From Paraniabella hibiscisoli (GTDB taxonomy: Bacteria; Bacteroidota; Bacteroidia; Chitinophagales; Chitinophagaceae), in NCBI RefSeq assembly GCF_022512515.1, contig NZ_JAKWBK010000001.1, positions 3,534,001-3,598,000 on the forward strand: a stretch of DNA of 64,000 nucleotides, given 5' to 3'. A program made the translations under genes and the position numbers. Every line of letters begins with the position of its first letter. The stretch's first letter is position 1. Of this stretch, positions 41,999-56,296 are shown piece after piece. The notes below the pieces were generated by a model. That model worked only from the letters and a program-made list of their open reading frames with translations. It did no database searches and was not told the DNA's origin.

Positions 41999-44943
41999 AT
42001 GCGCAAATTTAAAAGAATTTACCATGCCGTACTTATACTTACTGTTATCTTCCTTTTAACGGTGAGTAAACAAATTGGCGCTATTAATTTTTTATTTAAA
42101 AGAATTCCTGCTTATGAAGAGAAAAATAAGCAGATCGAATCTTTTTTCGACAACTGATACAGTTCCATTAACAAAAGATACACTTCTTTCTAAGCTGAAA
42201 GATACCTTACCCGGCCTCACGGATACGCTTCCATTGCCAGACAGTACTTTAACTGACAGCGCATCCAGGCAAACTGTTGATACATTCAGCCTGAAAATTT
42301 CTAAAGACAGTTTAGATTCCCGCGTAGAATATGAAGCAAGAGACTCTGCAATAGGATTTGTGCAGGAAAAAGTTATCCAGCTGTACGGTAAGGCAAAAAC
42401 GCAGTACCAAACCAGCTCATTACAGGCTCCTTATATGAAGCTCAACCAGGCAACAGGTGTTGTGTCAGCCAGGGCAGGCAGGGATAGTACCGGAGCTGTA
42501 ACTGACTACATCGATATGAATGACGGGCAAAGCCAGTATAAGTCAGATAGCCTTGATTATAATTTTCAAACGCAGCGTGGTTTAATACGGGGCACTATCT
42601 CTCAGCAAGGGGAAATGTTTGTGCACTCTCATATTGCTAAAAAGGTAAATGAAAACACCGTATATGCTACCGGCAACTTTTTTACCACCTGTAATTTAGA
42701 TCATCCGCACTTTGGATTCAGGGCTAATAAAGCGAAAATTGTCAATAAAAAGCTGGCGGTTACAGGGGCTGTTCGTCCCGAGTTCGACTCGGTACCAGTG
42801 CCAATTTACCTGCCGTTTGGTTTTTACCCGCTTTACCAGGGACGCCACTCGGGTGTTATGGCCCCCAGTTTTGAAACTAACGACCAGGAAGGAGTAGGCT
42901 TATCTGGCCTGGGTTATTACCTGGGTATTAGTGATTACTGGGATGTGCAGTTTTTTGGTGATATCTATTCTTTTGGAACCTGGAGAGCCAACGCAAATCC
43001 TACGTATAGAAAATTGTACAAATACCAGGGTAATATGAATATTGGTATCCAGAGTACCAAGAGAAATACCAGGGGCGATCCTGATTATTATAAGAGTATG
43101 ACCTACTCTTTAAACTGGTCTCATAGTTCTGATAGCCGCTCCAGGCCGGGTGTAAATTTTGGGGCCAATGTTAACTTTAGTTCGACAGGTTATAATCGTA
43201 ACCTCTCTAATGTGCCAATGGCGCCTTATAATAATGTTTTTGGTTCTTCTATCACGTACTCCAAGCAATGGCAGGATAAGCCCTTCAACCTGTCGTTATC
43301 CATGAACCACAGCCAGAACAATGCCTCCAGGTTAATGACGGTTAACTTTCCAACCGCCAACTTTGCGGTAACGACTATCTATCCCCTTCAAAAAAGGAAA
43401 GCGTGGGTAAAAAGAAGTGGTATGAGCAACTGGGTATTGGCTATAATGGTAGCTTTAGAAACGATTTCAACTTTTATGACTCCTGTCTTATTCAAAAAGT
43501 AATGACCTGATTGGTAACCGTCGTATTTTAAAATATCTTTTGGATACTGCCCGTTGGAGCGCCAATCACAGTATTCCCATTACATTATCTCTCCCGTCTA
43601 TATTAAACGGAGCCCTGGTAATTGCACCTTCTATTTCCTATTCGCAGGAGTGGGTAGACGGGGTGACCACAATGAACTGGGGCCCGAAAACATTTTACAG
43701 GCGTAACTTAGCTAATAGCGCCGATAGTGCGTACCAAAAAGATACTATAGTAGCCAATATACAGAGGGGCCTGAAAATTAAGCAACAAACTTCGTTCGGC
43801 ATATCATTTAATACAGCGCTATATGGTGGTTATGAGTTTAAAGGAGAAAAGATAAAGGCAATACGACACGTAATGCGGCCTACCTTCGGTTTAAACTATA
43901 CACCGGATTTGACCCGTAGATATTGGAAGGATGTTCAGATTGACAGTCTTGGAACAAGGGCTTTATATAATCAGTTGGAGGGTTTATATTCCAGGCCGGT
44001 TAGTCAGTTCACCAGCAGGGAGTCGGGAGGTATCAGCTTTGGTTTAGACAATAACCTGGAAATGAAAGTAAGGGCGAAACCGAAGAAAAAGAAAGCAACC
44101 AGCAGCACCGCAGCAACAGAAGGGGACGAAGCCGATAAGGAAAAGGATTCTTTTGTTGATACCAAAAAAGAAGATGCTGAAAATGGTATTAAGAAAATAA
44201 AGCTGGTAGATGGATTTGGGTTTAACGGATCGTACAACTTCCTTGCAGACAGTTTAAAATTGTCGCCGATAAGTATGTATTTCAGAACGAATCTTTTTGA
44301 AAAAATAAATCTGAATGCTTCTGCCACACTGGTTCCCTATAAATTAAATGAGTCAGGGTATGCTACTTCTACTTATGCCTGGGCGGGTGATGGAGGCTTC
44401 AAGGTAGGTACGGTAACCAATGCGAGTATTTCTATGAGCACAAGCTTTCAAAGCAAACCCAAAGATCCGGAAAAGGCAAAAGCAAGGGAGAAAATTATCA
44501 ATGATAACTTGAATGATCCTATGCTGCAGGGTGATCAAACAAGGTTAATGGAATACATGCGTCAGAATCCAGCACAGTTTGTGGATTTCAATACACCTTG
44601 GTCTATTAACTTATCTTATTCTTTAAATTATTCCCGCCAAAACCGCAATCCGCTTACTTTACAAAGTAGTAGCAGTCCTATTACATCCAGTGTTAACTTT
44701 AATGGAAGCTTTAACCTTACCCCTAAATGGAATTTTAGCGTAAATGGTTATTACGATTTCTCAACGGCAAAGGTCCAGACTTTTTCTATGGCTATCTCAA
44801 GAGACCTGCATTGCTGGCAAATGGCTATTAATGTAACACCAATCGGTTTATACCGCTTTTTTAATTTCACCATCAGCCCTAAAGCGGGCATACTACAGGA
44901 TCTAAAAATTAATCGTAGCCGTTCTTTCGTAGGAGGCAGATAA
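41999..44943 (+). CDS. LptD-like LPS assembly outer-membrane protein
   Basis: About 981 aa beta-barrel that inserts LPS into the outer leaflet. The N-terminus MRKFKRIYHAVLILTVIFLL is a signal or anchor, followed by a Thr/Asp-rich linker with repeated DTL/DTLP words (residues about 50-95), an OstA-like jellyroll, and the barrel (..PLYQGRHSGVMAPSFE..). A Lys/Glu-rich loop, including KKKKATSSTAATEGDEADKE, lies near residue 690. Frame breaks: one extra T near 42143, missing bases near 43405 and 43490. Converges with the methyltransferase gene. Confidence 0.87.
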
Positions 44944-44954
44944 TAAGGTGTTTA

Positions 44955-45610
44955 TTAAGATGCTTTCTTTTGCGCAAAAACAAATTCAGCAAAGCCCAGG
45001 ATATCCCAAAAGATATTGGCATTAAGTTTTTTAGTGCTTAATAAGCCTGCTAATAACCTGAATGGTGTTAGTAAGATGAATAATTTGTTACGACGGGTAC
45101 CGGATTGTATAACTGTACAGTTATTGTTTTCGAATATTGCTGATACTTCTTTTACAGAATAAAGTCTCACATGCGTAGGATCGTCCTTGAAGTTTAACGT
45201 GCCGTGCATGCTCGGCAAATGCATACTTTTTTCACCTGGGTATTCTATATAAAAGTAGCCGTTGGGTTTTAATTTTTTAATTAAGGCTGGTAAAACCAGG
45301 TCTCCGTTATGAAGATGCTCGATCACATGCGCCATCCTGATAAAGTCAAAATAGCTGTCGGGGATGATGTCGAGGTTAAGTAGCGTAAGGTCCAGCTCGT
45401 AAAAGCTATGCATGGCAGCAAAGTCGCTTTCGTCGTTATTGAAATCTCTTACAATATCCAGTCCATGATACTCACAGTTGGGGAAAATAGCTTTTGTTTT
45501 GGAAGCCGATCGGTTACCCGCCCCCACATCCAAAAACGTAAAAGGCGCGTTGCCAAATGCTTTGTTGATGTGAATGATTTTGGGCGTTTGTTTTTTAGAA
45601 AGCGAAGCAT
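44955..45610 (-). CDS. Class I SAM-dependent methyltransferase
   Basis: About 218 aa. SAM motif I FLDVGAGNRSASKTK, post-I HGLDIVRDF, and FIRMAHVIEHLHNGDLVLPAL typical of methyltransferase-11 types that act on sugars or lipids. YPGEKSMHLPSMHGTLNF is a family feature without an assigned role. One A is missing near 45592; the corrected start is MLRFLKKQTPKI. It lies 19 bases after the acyltransferase gene on the same strand, so an envelope lipid or glycan substrate is possible. Confidence 0.82.
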
Positions 45611-45629
45611 GATATGTTGATGGGTCTGA

Positions 45630-46371
45630 TTATTTTTGAAGCGTATTTTTCGCAATATGATCATACATAGTGCTAAATACTTTTTCTTTTAATTGTAATG
45701 GTGAAATATCTTTAGAAGAGATTGGCTTAAGAAAACGTATCTCCAGTTTCTTAGGTAGAAAGAAAAAAGTTTTATGTAAGGGGACAGCTTCCTTCGTACC
45801 TGAAATAATGCCGGGATAATGTCCGTTTTTGTTTCATAAGCCAGCTTGAAAGCACCGCTGTAAAAGGGCTTTAACGGTTCTGTCGTTCGATTCCTGGTTC
45901 CTTCCGGATAAATACACATATGCATTCCCGTTCTCAAAACCCATTTCATTTTTTCGAAGCTTACCCGGCGACTTTTTCACTTTTCCTGTCCACCAGTACC
46001 GATCCCTTGGCATAGTAAAGACCAAATAAAGGTATTTTGGCAAAACTCATTTTAGCGATGGTTTTATTCGGGCCCGGAATAAAAGGAGATGAAAGTGGGA
46101 TATCCAGGAGCGAATTGTGGTTACAGGTAACGATATAGCTTTTACCTTTTTCAAAATGTTCTTTACCGGTTACTCTAAATGGGCAGCCGATCAGGAACAG
46201 CCATATCCGCATCCATACCCGGGAGATCCTTATCAGGAAATGCGTTCCGCCTGGTTCAGGGATCAGGTAAGAAATTAGTGAAATGGGTAATATGATCAGA
46301 AATGTTATAACAAAACTCAGCAGCCCCCAGGTGGCCCAAACTCTGCCCGCTATCTCTTTGAAAATGGTCAT
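45630..46371 (-). CDS. plsC: 1-acyl-sn-glycerol-3-phosphate acyltransferase
   Basis: Adds the second acyl chain to make phosphatidic acid. About 247 aa with an N-terminal membrane helix (LLSFVITFLIILPISLISYL). The catalytic HX4D is in TCNHNSLLDIP and the acceptor-binding motif is IYPEGTRNRT. Two one-base losses near 45975 (A-run) and 45795 (missing G) break the frame; the corrected C-terminus contains KTFFFLPKKLEIRFL, as in the family. Confidence 0.9.
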
Positions 46372-46721
46372 GCGTATTTTTGAATCTCAGCAAAAATAAT
46401 AGATTTCAATTTTGACTATTGATCTTTTAATTTAGGACGAGGAGTTATATAGTTATCCGATAAATATGACCTGCTATTTGTTTCTCGAAGAGCACACAGG
46501 GAAGCAGAGGGACAGCGAAAAGGTTTTGAGTTGTTGAAAATTGGTTGTTGATTATTAAATATTTCCACCTCACCACTTTCCATTCCCCACTAGCGTTTAC
46601 AATTTAGCACATTACATGGAGAGAAGCATAGGTGCGGAGAATAATGCCTATTGAAACTTTGAATCTTGAATATGGAACATTGAACATTTCCTTCCTCGCC
46701 ATTCCCTACTTGCCTGCTTTT
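46372..46721. other. Gap between plsC and ung
   Basis: 350 bases, no gene seen. 46555-46700 contains degenerate low-complexity words (CACTTTCCATTCCCCACT, TTTGAATCTTGAATATGGAA) of the same kind as the intergenic repeats elsewhere. Confidence 0.5.
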
Positions 46722-47392
46722 CTACAATTTCCAATCTACCGGCTCAATACCTTTTTCCATCAGGTATTTGTTGGTTTTTGAAAAATGCTGGCATCCCAGG
46801 AACCCGGCATGTGCGGATAAAGGAGAGGGGTGTGCGGCTTTAAGAACATGATGTTTGGTTTCGTCAATAAACGCTGCTTTTTCCTGCGCAAATTTTCCCC
46901 ACAACAAAAACACCACATGCTCTTTTTCTTCAGCAATTTTTTTAATCACTGCATCTGTAAACTGTGCCCAGCCAATTTTGGCATGGCTCATAGGTTCTGC
47001 AGCACGAACGGTTAAGGAGGCATTCAACAGGAAAACGCCTTCTGCTGCCCATTTGCTCAGGTCGCCATCCTTCGGTCTTTCCATACCTATATCAGTCTGC
47101 AATTCTTTAAAAATATTAACCAGAGAAGGGGCGCGGGTACTCCTGGTTGTACAGAGAAACATAAACCATGGGCCTGTCCCGGGCCATGATAAGGATCCTG
47201 TCCCAGTATGAGCACTTTTACTTTATCAAATGGGGTAGAATTGAAAGCATTAAAGATCATGGGGCCGGGAGGATAAATAATTTTCTTTTGCTCCCTTTCC
47301 GTTTTAAGATGATTAACAATATTGGAAAAGTAAGGCTTGCTAAATTCGCCTTGCAGCTTTTCTTTCCATGAAGCTTCTATCTGAACATCCAT
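46722..47392 (-). CDS. ung: Uracil-DNA glycosylase, family 1
   Basis: Removes uracil from DNA. About 223 aa, normal length. Water-activating loop [14 protein letters not shown], the 4-Pro region VPAPPSLVNIF, the uracil-binding LLNASLTVR and the Leu loop [11 protein letters not shown] are all present. One C is missing near 47133 in a C-run. Divergent from cbpA. Confidence 0.94.
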
Positions 47393-47540
47393 TGATTTTG
47401 TAATTTAAGTCTCAAACCTACCTAAAATTTTTCAATCATGAAATCAGGTGGCCATGCAATGGGATGATTTTTGTATACTTATTAGAGAAGGCAGACCATA
47501 TTAAAGAAAAGATGTAAATTACTATAATGATTTTTAAACT

Positions 47541-48452
47541 ATGGAATATATAGATTATTATAAAGTGCTCGGTGTAGAAAAAAATGCAACGGCCGATGAT
47601 ATTAAAAAAGCCTATCGTAAGCTGGCCCGGAAGCATCATCCCGATTTGAATCCCAATGATCCCGAGGCAGTGAAAACATTTCAGCAGATCAACGAAGCAC
47701 ATGAAGTATTAAGTGATCCTGAGAAAAGGAAGAAATACGATCAGTATGGAAAAGACTGGAAGCATGCAGATCAGTTTGAACAAGCCCGTCAGCAAAGGCA
47801 GCAGGAGCGTGGCCCGCAGCAGGGTTATGGCAATGACGAATATTTTTCCTACAGCAATGAAGGAGACTTCTCTGACTTTTTCTCCCAGATGTTTGGTGGA
47901 ATGGGCGGCCGCTCATCGCAAGGCAATGTAAAATACAAGGGGCAGGATTACCGGGCCGAAGTGAAGCTGAACCTGAGCGAAGCTTACAAAACCCATCAGC
48001 AAACCTTTACAGTGAACGGTAAGAATATTCGTATAACGGTACCTGCTGGTATTGAAAACGGCCAGGAGATTAAAATTAAAGGATATGGGGGTGCTGGTGT
48101 AAACGGAGGTCCTGCGGGGGACCTGTTCATAACTTTTCAGGTCTTTAACGATACTTCCTTTACGCGAAAAGGTAATGACCTGTATAGAGAAGTGCCTGTC
48201 AGTTTGTACAAAGCGGTTTTAGGTGGAGAAGAAACTGTTGAAACAATAGATGGAAAAGTGAAGCTTACCTTACAACCCCAAACACCTAACGGCACCAAAG
48301 TGCGGCTAAAGGGAAAAGGATTTCCGGTGTATAAAAGCGAAGGTAATTTCGGAGATTTTTATATTACCTGGCAGGTGGCATTGCCAACACATCTCACAGA
48401 AAAAGAAAAAGAACTATTTCAACAACTGGCCGATGAAGCCTCTAAAAAATAA
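47541..48452 (+). CDS. cbpA: Curved DNA-binding protein / DnaJ-family co-chaperone
   Basis: 303 aa, frame intact. J-domain at residues 1-70 with the HPD motif ([14 protein letters not shown]), a Gly/Phe-rich and Gln-rich linker (residues about 75-125), then two C-terminal beta domains ([20 protein letters not shown]). Lacks the DnaJ zinc finger, so CbpA type. A cbpM-like gene starts 3 bases after its stop. Confidence 0.92.
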   Translation: MEYIDYYKVLGVEKNATADDIKKAYRKLARKHHPDLNPNDPEAVKTFQQINEAHEVLSDPEKRKKYDQYGKDWKHADQFEQARQQRQQERGPQQGYGNDEYFSYSNEGDFSDFFSQMFGGMGGRSSQGNVKYKGQDYRAEVKLNLSEAYKTHQQTFTVNGKNIRITVPAGIENGQEIKIKGYGGAGVNGGPAGDLFITFQVFNDTSFTRKGNDLYREVPVSLYKAVLGGEETVETIDGKVKLTLQPQTPNGTKVRLKGKGFPVYKSEGNFGDFYITWQVALPTHLTEKEKELFQQLADEASKK

Positions 48453-48455
48453 GCT

Positions 48456-48728
48456 ATGACTAACGAAAACAATATTTTAATAGAGGAGTGCTGTAAACAT
48501 TACCGCATTGAAACGTCTTTTGTAAAAACCCTAAACGAATATGGATTGGTTGAACTGAGTTATACCAACGAGTCTTATTTTATTCACAACGATCAGCTCT
48601 CATCGTTAGAAAAATATGTACACCTGTATTACGACCTCGATATCAATTTTGAAGGTATAGAAGCGATCAGCCATTTATTAAATAAGATCGAGCATTTACA
48701 GCATGAGTTGCGTCGCCTGAAAGGATAG
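48456..48728 (+). CDS. cbpM: Chaperone modulator CbpM
   Basis: 90 aa MerR-like small protein that binds the J-domain of CbpA and inhibits it. Contains CCKHYRIETSFVKTLNEYGLVEL and ends in a coiled-coil (LLNKIEHLQHELRRLKG). Directly after cbpA, the usual arrangement. Confidence 0.88.
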   Translation: MTNENNILIEECCKHYRIETSFVKTLNEYGLVELSYTNESYFIHNDQLSSLEKYVHLYYDLDINFEGIEAISHLLNKIEHLQHELRRLKG

Positions 48729-48750
48729 ATGCTGTAAATACACTCAATAA

Positions 48751-51996
<3,246 letters not shown>

Positions 51997-52035
51997 TTAC
52001 TAAATGTAGATTCATAGCTATAAGTGTCTTTGATT

Positions 52036-52052
52036 TTTGCGCAAACGGTTGC
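52036..52052. promoter_or_regulatory. LacI-type operator upstream of the GH109 gene
   Basis: TTTGCGCAAACGGTTGC, with the GCAAACGGTTGC core, 99 bases before the GH109 start. Same motif as 48754-48770 in the opposite orientation. Confidence 0.65.
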
Positions 52053-52151
52053 GTGAAGCGATACATAACCGAATCACTACCTTAGTCGTGTCAAAATAAT
52101 ATTTAACGAAAGTCCATATTGAAAGACGAATCATTCACAAAAAAACTATTT

Positions 52152-53582
52152 ATGAACAGGTTGAAAATTCTTTTCGTAGCTGTTACTTCCCTGGCACTAA
52201 CCGTGCAAAGTTTGGAAAGCTTCGGACAGACCTCTAAATCAGGAACTCAAAAAACAAAAACAGACAGATCCATTGTTACTCCGGTTCCGGTACGTCCCGC
52301 AGGACAAAAGGATATGCTGGGCTATGCAGCGCCCAAGATACCAGTGGTAAGAGTAGGGTTTATCGGTTTAGGTATGCGAGGGCCGGGCGCTGTAGAACGT
52401 TGGACTCATATTCCCAATACGAAGATCATTGCAGTAGCCGACCTCAGACCGGAAAGGGTAGAGGCTGCCCAGAAGATTCTTGATAAGAATAATGTAACAC
52501 GTGCCGCTGAATATTCCGGTTCAGAAGATGCCTGGAAGAAATTATGCGAGCGAACCGATATCGACCTGGTATATATCGCTACAGATTGGAAGCATCACGT
52601 TCCGATGGCGTTGTATGCAATGCAAAAAGGCAAACACGTAGCTATTGAAGTGCCGGCTGCAATGAACATGAAAGATATATGGGACCTGATCAACACCTCA
52701 GAGAAAACACGTAAACATTGTATGATGCTCGAAAATTGCGTGTACGATTTTTTTGAGCTGACTACTTTAAACATGGCGCAAAAAGGTTTATTCGGAGAAG
52801 TAATTCATGCCGAAGGGGCTTATATCCACCAGTTGTCTCAGTTCTGGGATGATTACTGGAATAACTGGCGCCTGGACTACAATAAAAACTTCAGGGGCGA
52901 TATTTATCCCACACATGGTATTGGACCGGTTTGCCAGGCATTAAATATTCATCGCGGTGACAAAATGAACTTTTTGGTTTCTGTAGATACGAAGTCTTTT
53001 AACGGTCGTGATGAGTGGAAGAAAATGAAGGGTGAAGATCCGGGTGAATTTAAAAATGGTGATCAAACCATTACCATGATCAAAACGCAGAATGGTAAAA
53101 CCATGCAGATACAGCATAATGTTATGACGCCGCGCCCTTACTCGCGTATGTACCAGTTAACAGGTACCAAAGGATTCGCTAATAAATATCCTTTAGAAGG
53201 CTACGCTATAGGTGGAGATCAGCTTTCGGCTGATGATGTACCTAATCATGAAAAATTAAGTGCTCATAGCTATGTATCTAAGGATGTGAAAGACGCATTA
53301 ATGAAGAAATACAAACATCCTATTCACCAGGAGTTAGAGGAAACAGCAAAGAAGGTAGGCGGACATGGCGGAATGGATTTTATCATGGACTATCGCCTGG
53401 CGTATTGTTTACAAAATGGTCTTCCTTTAGACATGGATGTTTATGATCTGGCTGAATGGTGCTCTTTAGCTGAGTTATCTGCAGTTTCTCTGGATAATGG
53501 AAGCGCACCAGTATCAATTCCCGACTTTACCCGTGGCTCATGGAACAAAATACAGGGTTATAAGCATGCATTCGTTAAATAA
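52152..53582 (+). CDS. GH109 family glycosidase (Gfo/Idh/MocA fold)
   Basis: NAD-dependent glycosidase using a redox-elimination mechanism; characterised members cleave alpha-N-acetylgalactosamine. 476 aa from the ATG at 52152 (signal peptide MNRLKILFVAVTSLALTV). Rossmann motif VGFIGLGMRGPGAVERW, then KGKHVAIEVPAA, and the family segments YPTHGIGPVCQALNI and GGHGGMDFIMDYRLAYCL. Frame intact. Follows the GH2 gene and shares its operator motif; a terminator lies after it. Exact substrate is inferred from the family. Confidence 0.85.
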   Translation: MNRLKILFVAVTSLALTVQSLESFGQTSKSGTQKTKTDRSIVTPVPVRPAGQKDMLGYAAPKIPVVRVGFIGLGMRGPGAVERWTHIPNTKIIAVADLRPERVEAAQKILDKNNVTRAAEYSGSEDAWKKLCERTDIDLVYIATDWKHHVPMALYAMQKGKHVAIEVPAAMNMKDIWDLINTSEKTRKHCMMLENCVYDFFELTTLNMAQKGLFGEVIHAEGAYIHQLSQFWDDYWNNWRLDYNKNFRGDIYPTHGIGPVCQALNIHRGDKMNFLVSVDTKSFNGRDEWKKMKGEDPGEFKNGDQTITMIKTQNGKTMQIQHNVMTPRPYSRMYQLTGTKGFANKYPLEGYAIGGDQLSADDVPNHEKLSAHSYVSKDVKDALMKKYKHPIHQELEETAKKVGGHGGMDFIMDYRLAYCLQNGLPLDMDVYDLAEWCSLAELSAVSLDNGSAPVSIPDFTRGSWNKIQGYKHAFVK

Positions 53583-53640
53583 AAAGAGGGCATAAAACTC
53601 ATATAAACTTTCTCTTAGTGCAATCAGTTAGAAAATAGAA

Positions 53641-53668
53641 ATGCCTCCGGCGACGGAGGCATTTTCTT
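53641..53668 (+). terminator. Terminator after GH109
   Basis: ATGCCTCCG, loop GCGA, CGGAGGCAT, then TTTCTT. Nearly the same sequence recurs at 54091-54114. Confidence 0.85.
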
Positions 53669-54090
53669 ATATACGAGGAGTATTAATTAGATGACATATT
53701 TTTAAGCTAGCTGTAATAATCTGCTGCAGTTTAGCTGTTCGGTTTTTATTACCCAATCACATTGAAGCTTAACCTATTTCTAAATTATCACAATCCTTTA
53801 AAGCAACCAACAATCAATCATCTACAAAAGCATTTGGAATTTATGGTTTGAATGCAATTATTGTTGATAGACTAGATGTATATGCTTACAATATTTCTCG
53901 CCCAGCCAGCTTCGTCGATAACCTGCGAGCAGACGAAATTGAAATGTTAGAACTTGGGGCGGCTGTTAGGTGTCTTTATACTATCGAAAATTGCAAATGA
54001 AGAATGGGGAAACGGCGATAAATGTTGATGCTCTCGAAGACCTAATTACTAAGAAAATCTAAATTATTCCATCTACCTAAAAACCTTAAA
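53669..54090. other. Gap between two matching terminators
   Basis: About 420 bases with no complete gene. One frame on the plus strand is open over 53773-54000 (listed separately). Nothing else recognised. Confidence 0.5.
53773..54000 (+). other. Open frame without a start codon, possible gene remnant
   Basis: 75 codons, stop to stop, with protein-like composition (KAFGIYGLNAIIVDRLD, SFVDNLRADEIEMLELGAAV). No good ATG; a TTG occurs before NAIIVD. I recognise no family. Could be a remnant or a frameshifted small gene. Confidence 0.3.
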
Positions 54091-54114
54091 ATGCCTCCGA
54101 CGAGGGAGGCATTT
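54091..54114. terminator. Second GCCTCC hairpin, terminator for the DUF4097 gene
   Basis: ATGCCTCC, loop GACGAG, GGAGGCAT, with T-rich sequence on both sides (TTTAAGG on the minus strand, TTTCC on the plus strand). It is 52 bases past the DUF4097 stop and probably ends that minus-strand operon. Confidence 0.75.
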
Positions 54115-54165
54115 TCCTATATGTATCACGAACGGAGTGACTATGAGTGCATGTTTCCTTGAATA

Positions 54166-55070
54166 TTACTTCAATGTAATATCTCCGAAACTGCTGCTAA
54201 TGTTTACTGAGGCCTTACCGGATCCCTGCGAACCTGAATAGGTTTTATCGAATGTAGGTCCGTATCTGTTATCCTTGGTCTTGTTTATAATATCTAGCTT
54301 ACTGTTGTTTTTCAGGCTTCCAAAACTCGTTTTGATATTAAGCGTAGTATTGAGTTTCGACGATACATTGATCGAAACATCGGAGTAAGATACTTTCATG
54401 TCCAGCTTTTCCAGGTTGTCATTTAATCCCACTTTGGTTCCCTTACAAAAGTCAATTGTACTGGATATGATACCTGAAAGATTGTCAATTTTCATATCTG
54501 AGTAAGAGATTTTGATTTTACCATCATTAATTGCAGTAGAAATAAGCGAGCCAAATTCTACATTTACATCTTTTGCTTTTTGGAGTTTACCTGTCACAAT
54601 CGGGCCAAATGATTGTTTGATATTGATCTCACCCTCCCAGTCAGGTATACTAGTACTTCCAAATTCGTTCTTAACATCCAGTGGATTACCGGCCGGCATG
54701 TATACCATATAATTAATTTCCATTTTTGATTTTTGCCCTTTGGTATTGTTATTACCCCGGAATTTGGTAGTAAAAGTAACAGGATTGCCATCGCTGCTTT
54801 CGATAGAAATATTGTCAAGAATACCTTGCGCCACACGTTCATTTTCAGAAAATGCTATGATGGTTACATCTACTTTTACCTCGTTCCGGTCCCAGGCTTT
54901 TACTTCTACCTTTCCAAACTGGTTAGCAATTTTTACCTTTTGGCCACCTGATAAAGCATAGCTCTTACTATAGGTTTTTCTTTTTCGTTGAAGTTATCGG
55001 CGTGCGCAGCGTAGGTTGTTAGTGCAAACAGCAGAAACAACAGGCTACAGATTTTTATAGTTCTTCTCAT
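54166..55070 (-). CDS. DUF4097-type beta-strand repeat protein
   Basis: About 301 aa, exported (signal peptide MRRTIKICSLLFLLFALTTYAAHA). The mature part, ALSGGQKVKIANQFGKVEV onward, has short repeated beta-strand units (VNVEFGSLIS, MKVSYSDVSINVSS, IKTSFGSL), as in beta-helix adhesin-like DUF4097/DUF2807 proteins. One A is missing near 54975. Third gene of the sigma/anti-sigma operon; its start overlaps the end of the anti-sigma gene. Probably a surface or periplasmic protein of the sigma regulon; function unknown. Confidence 0.75.
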
Positions 55071-55754
55071 CGTTAATGTTCTTTTTTTGTGTACTTGTTT
55101 TAAAATCTCGAGTTGTTTATTGAGCAGATCTGCTTGCATTTTTAAGTTGCCAATCATGGCTTCCAGTAATTTTTCGCTGTTTACTCCCTTGGATAGCTGC
55201 GATTTTAACGCATCGTAGGATGTTTCCAGCATTTCGGCGTCCCTGGAGAATTCTTTATAAAGCTCAGGCTCCGTTTTTTTGAGTTCTTTCATCTGTCCCT
55301 GCTTTATTTCAATCAGCCTTACATAATGATATAGTTCCTCTTCTTCAATGCTCCTTTGAGGGGCCGTACTTTTCTCTTTTTGGGGATCGTTCCCTGCCAT
55401 TTGACTATGGGGACTATCGGTCGTAACCAGGGGCTGTTCCCCGCTAACTGTTTCCGGGCCCTTGTTAACCATAACGGGGGTACTGTCGGTTTCACTGCTG
55501 GTTGCTGACGCAATTTCGGGTGCCTGGCTGCCTGTGCGATTGAGGTTATAAAAAACAACGGCTGTAGTTACCACTAAAGCTACAACGGCAGCTACCTTCA
55601 TCCAGCTTTTTAAAGCGAATACCCTGCCTTTGGACGGAGCTTCCTTAGTTACGTCCAGCTTTCCTTCAATGCGTTGCCATAAAGCATCAGATGGGGTATA
55701 GTCATCAAATGCATTTTTATTATTCCTGATAAAATCTTCCAGTTTCTTACTCAT
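55045..55754 (-). CDS. Anti-sigma factor-like membrane protein
   Basis: About 236 aa. N-terminal cytoplasmic part MSKKLEDFIRNNKNAFDDYT, one membrane helix WMKVAAVVALVVTTAVVFYN (residues about 55-74), then a Ser/Thr/Pro-rich linker and a periplasmic helical end (IGNLKMQADLLNKQLEIL). The raw sequence has no stop between sigma factor, this gene and DUF4097, because one A is missing near 55788 and one near 55090; restored, each gene ends normally. Likely sequesters the adjacent sigma factor. Confidence 0.78.
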
Positions 55755-55764
55755 GCTATAGCGT

Positions 55765-56296
55765 TTACTGTATCGATCCTTTTTCCTTGCGCGATGGTAG
55801 ATCGTTCTTACATTATTATGAGATACATTGAGAAGCGTGGCAATTTCTTCCTGTTTCAGGCCATCTATAACAAATAAATTAAAGATCACGCGATAATTTT
55901 CGGGGAGCTTTTCAATTGCTTTTTTATTCTGTCGATATCCGCCGAAAAGTCATCTTCATCTAATTCTGCGCTGTCTCCGGCATTGATGTTACTAATCTCT
56001 GTATCCACCCATTGAATCTTCTTCTTTCTCAGCAGGCTAATAGATTTGTTAATGACAATCCTGCGTAGCCATGCTTCAAAAGAACTCTTATAAGTGAACC
56101 GGTCCAGGCTGTTAAAAGCATCTATGAAAGCCTCCTGTACCGTATCTTCTGCATCTGCCAGGTTGTTCAATACACGCATACTACTGTTCAACATAGCCTT
56201 GGCATATCGGTGATACACATCATAAAAGGCCTGCTTATTGCCCTCGCGGCAAAGTTCCACCTGTTCATCCAATGCTATTTCTACCGTAAGGTTCAA
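55765..56296 (-). CDS. RNA polymerase ECF sigma-70 factor
   Basis: About 177 aa. Region 2: FYDVYHRYAKAMLNSSMRV and DAEDTVQEAFIDAFNSLDRF; region 4: NYRVIFNLFVIDGLKQEEIATLLNVS with the DNA-binding helix NVRTIYHRARKK. Two A-run losses near 55920 and 55788. Followed 10 bases later by the anti-sigma gene. Signal unknown; no FecR-type domain, so not an iron-siderophore type. Confidence 0.9.

Noticed and set aside
48456-48728. MerR-type transcription factor
   Set aside because: Although MerR-like, its size, lack of an effector domain and position right after cbpA fit CbpM better.
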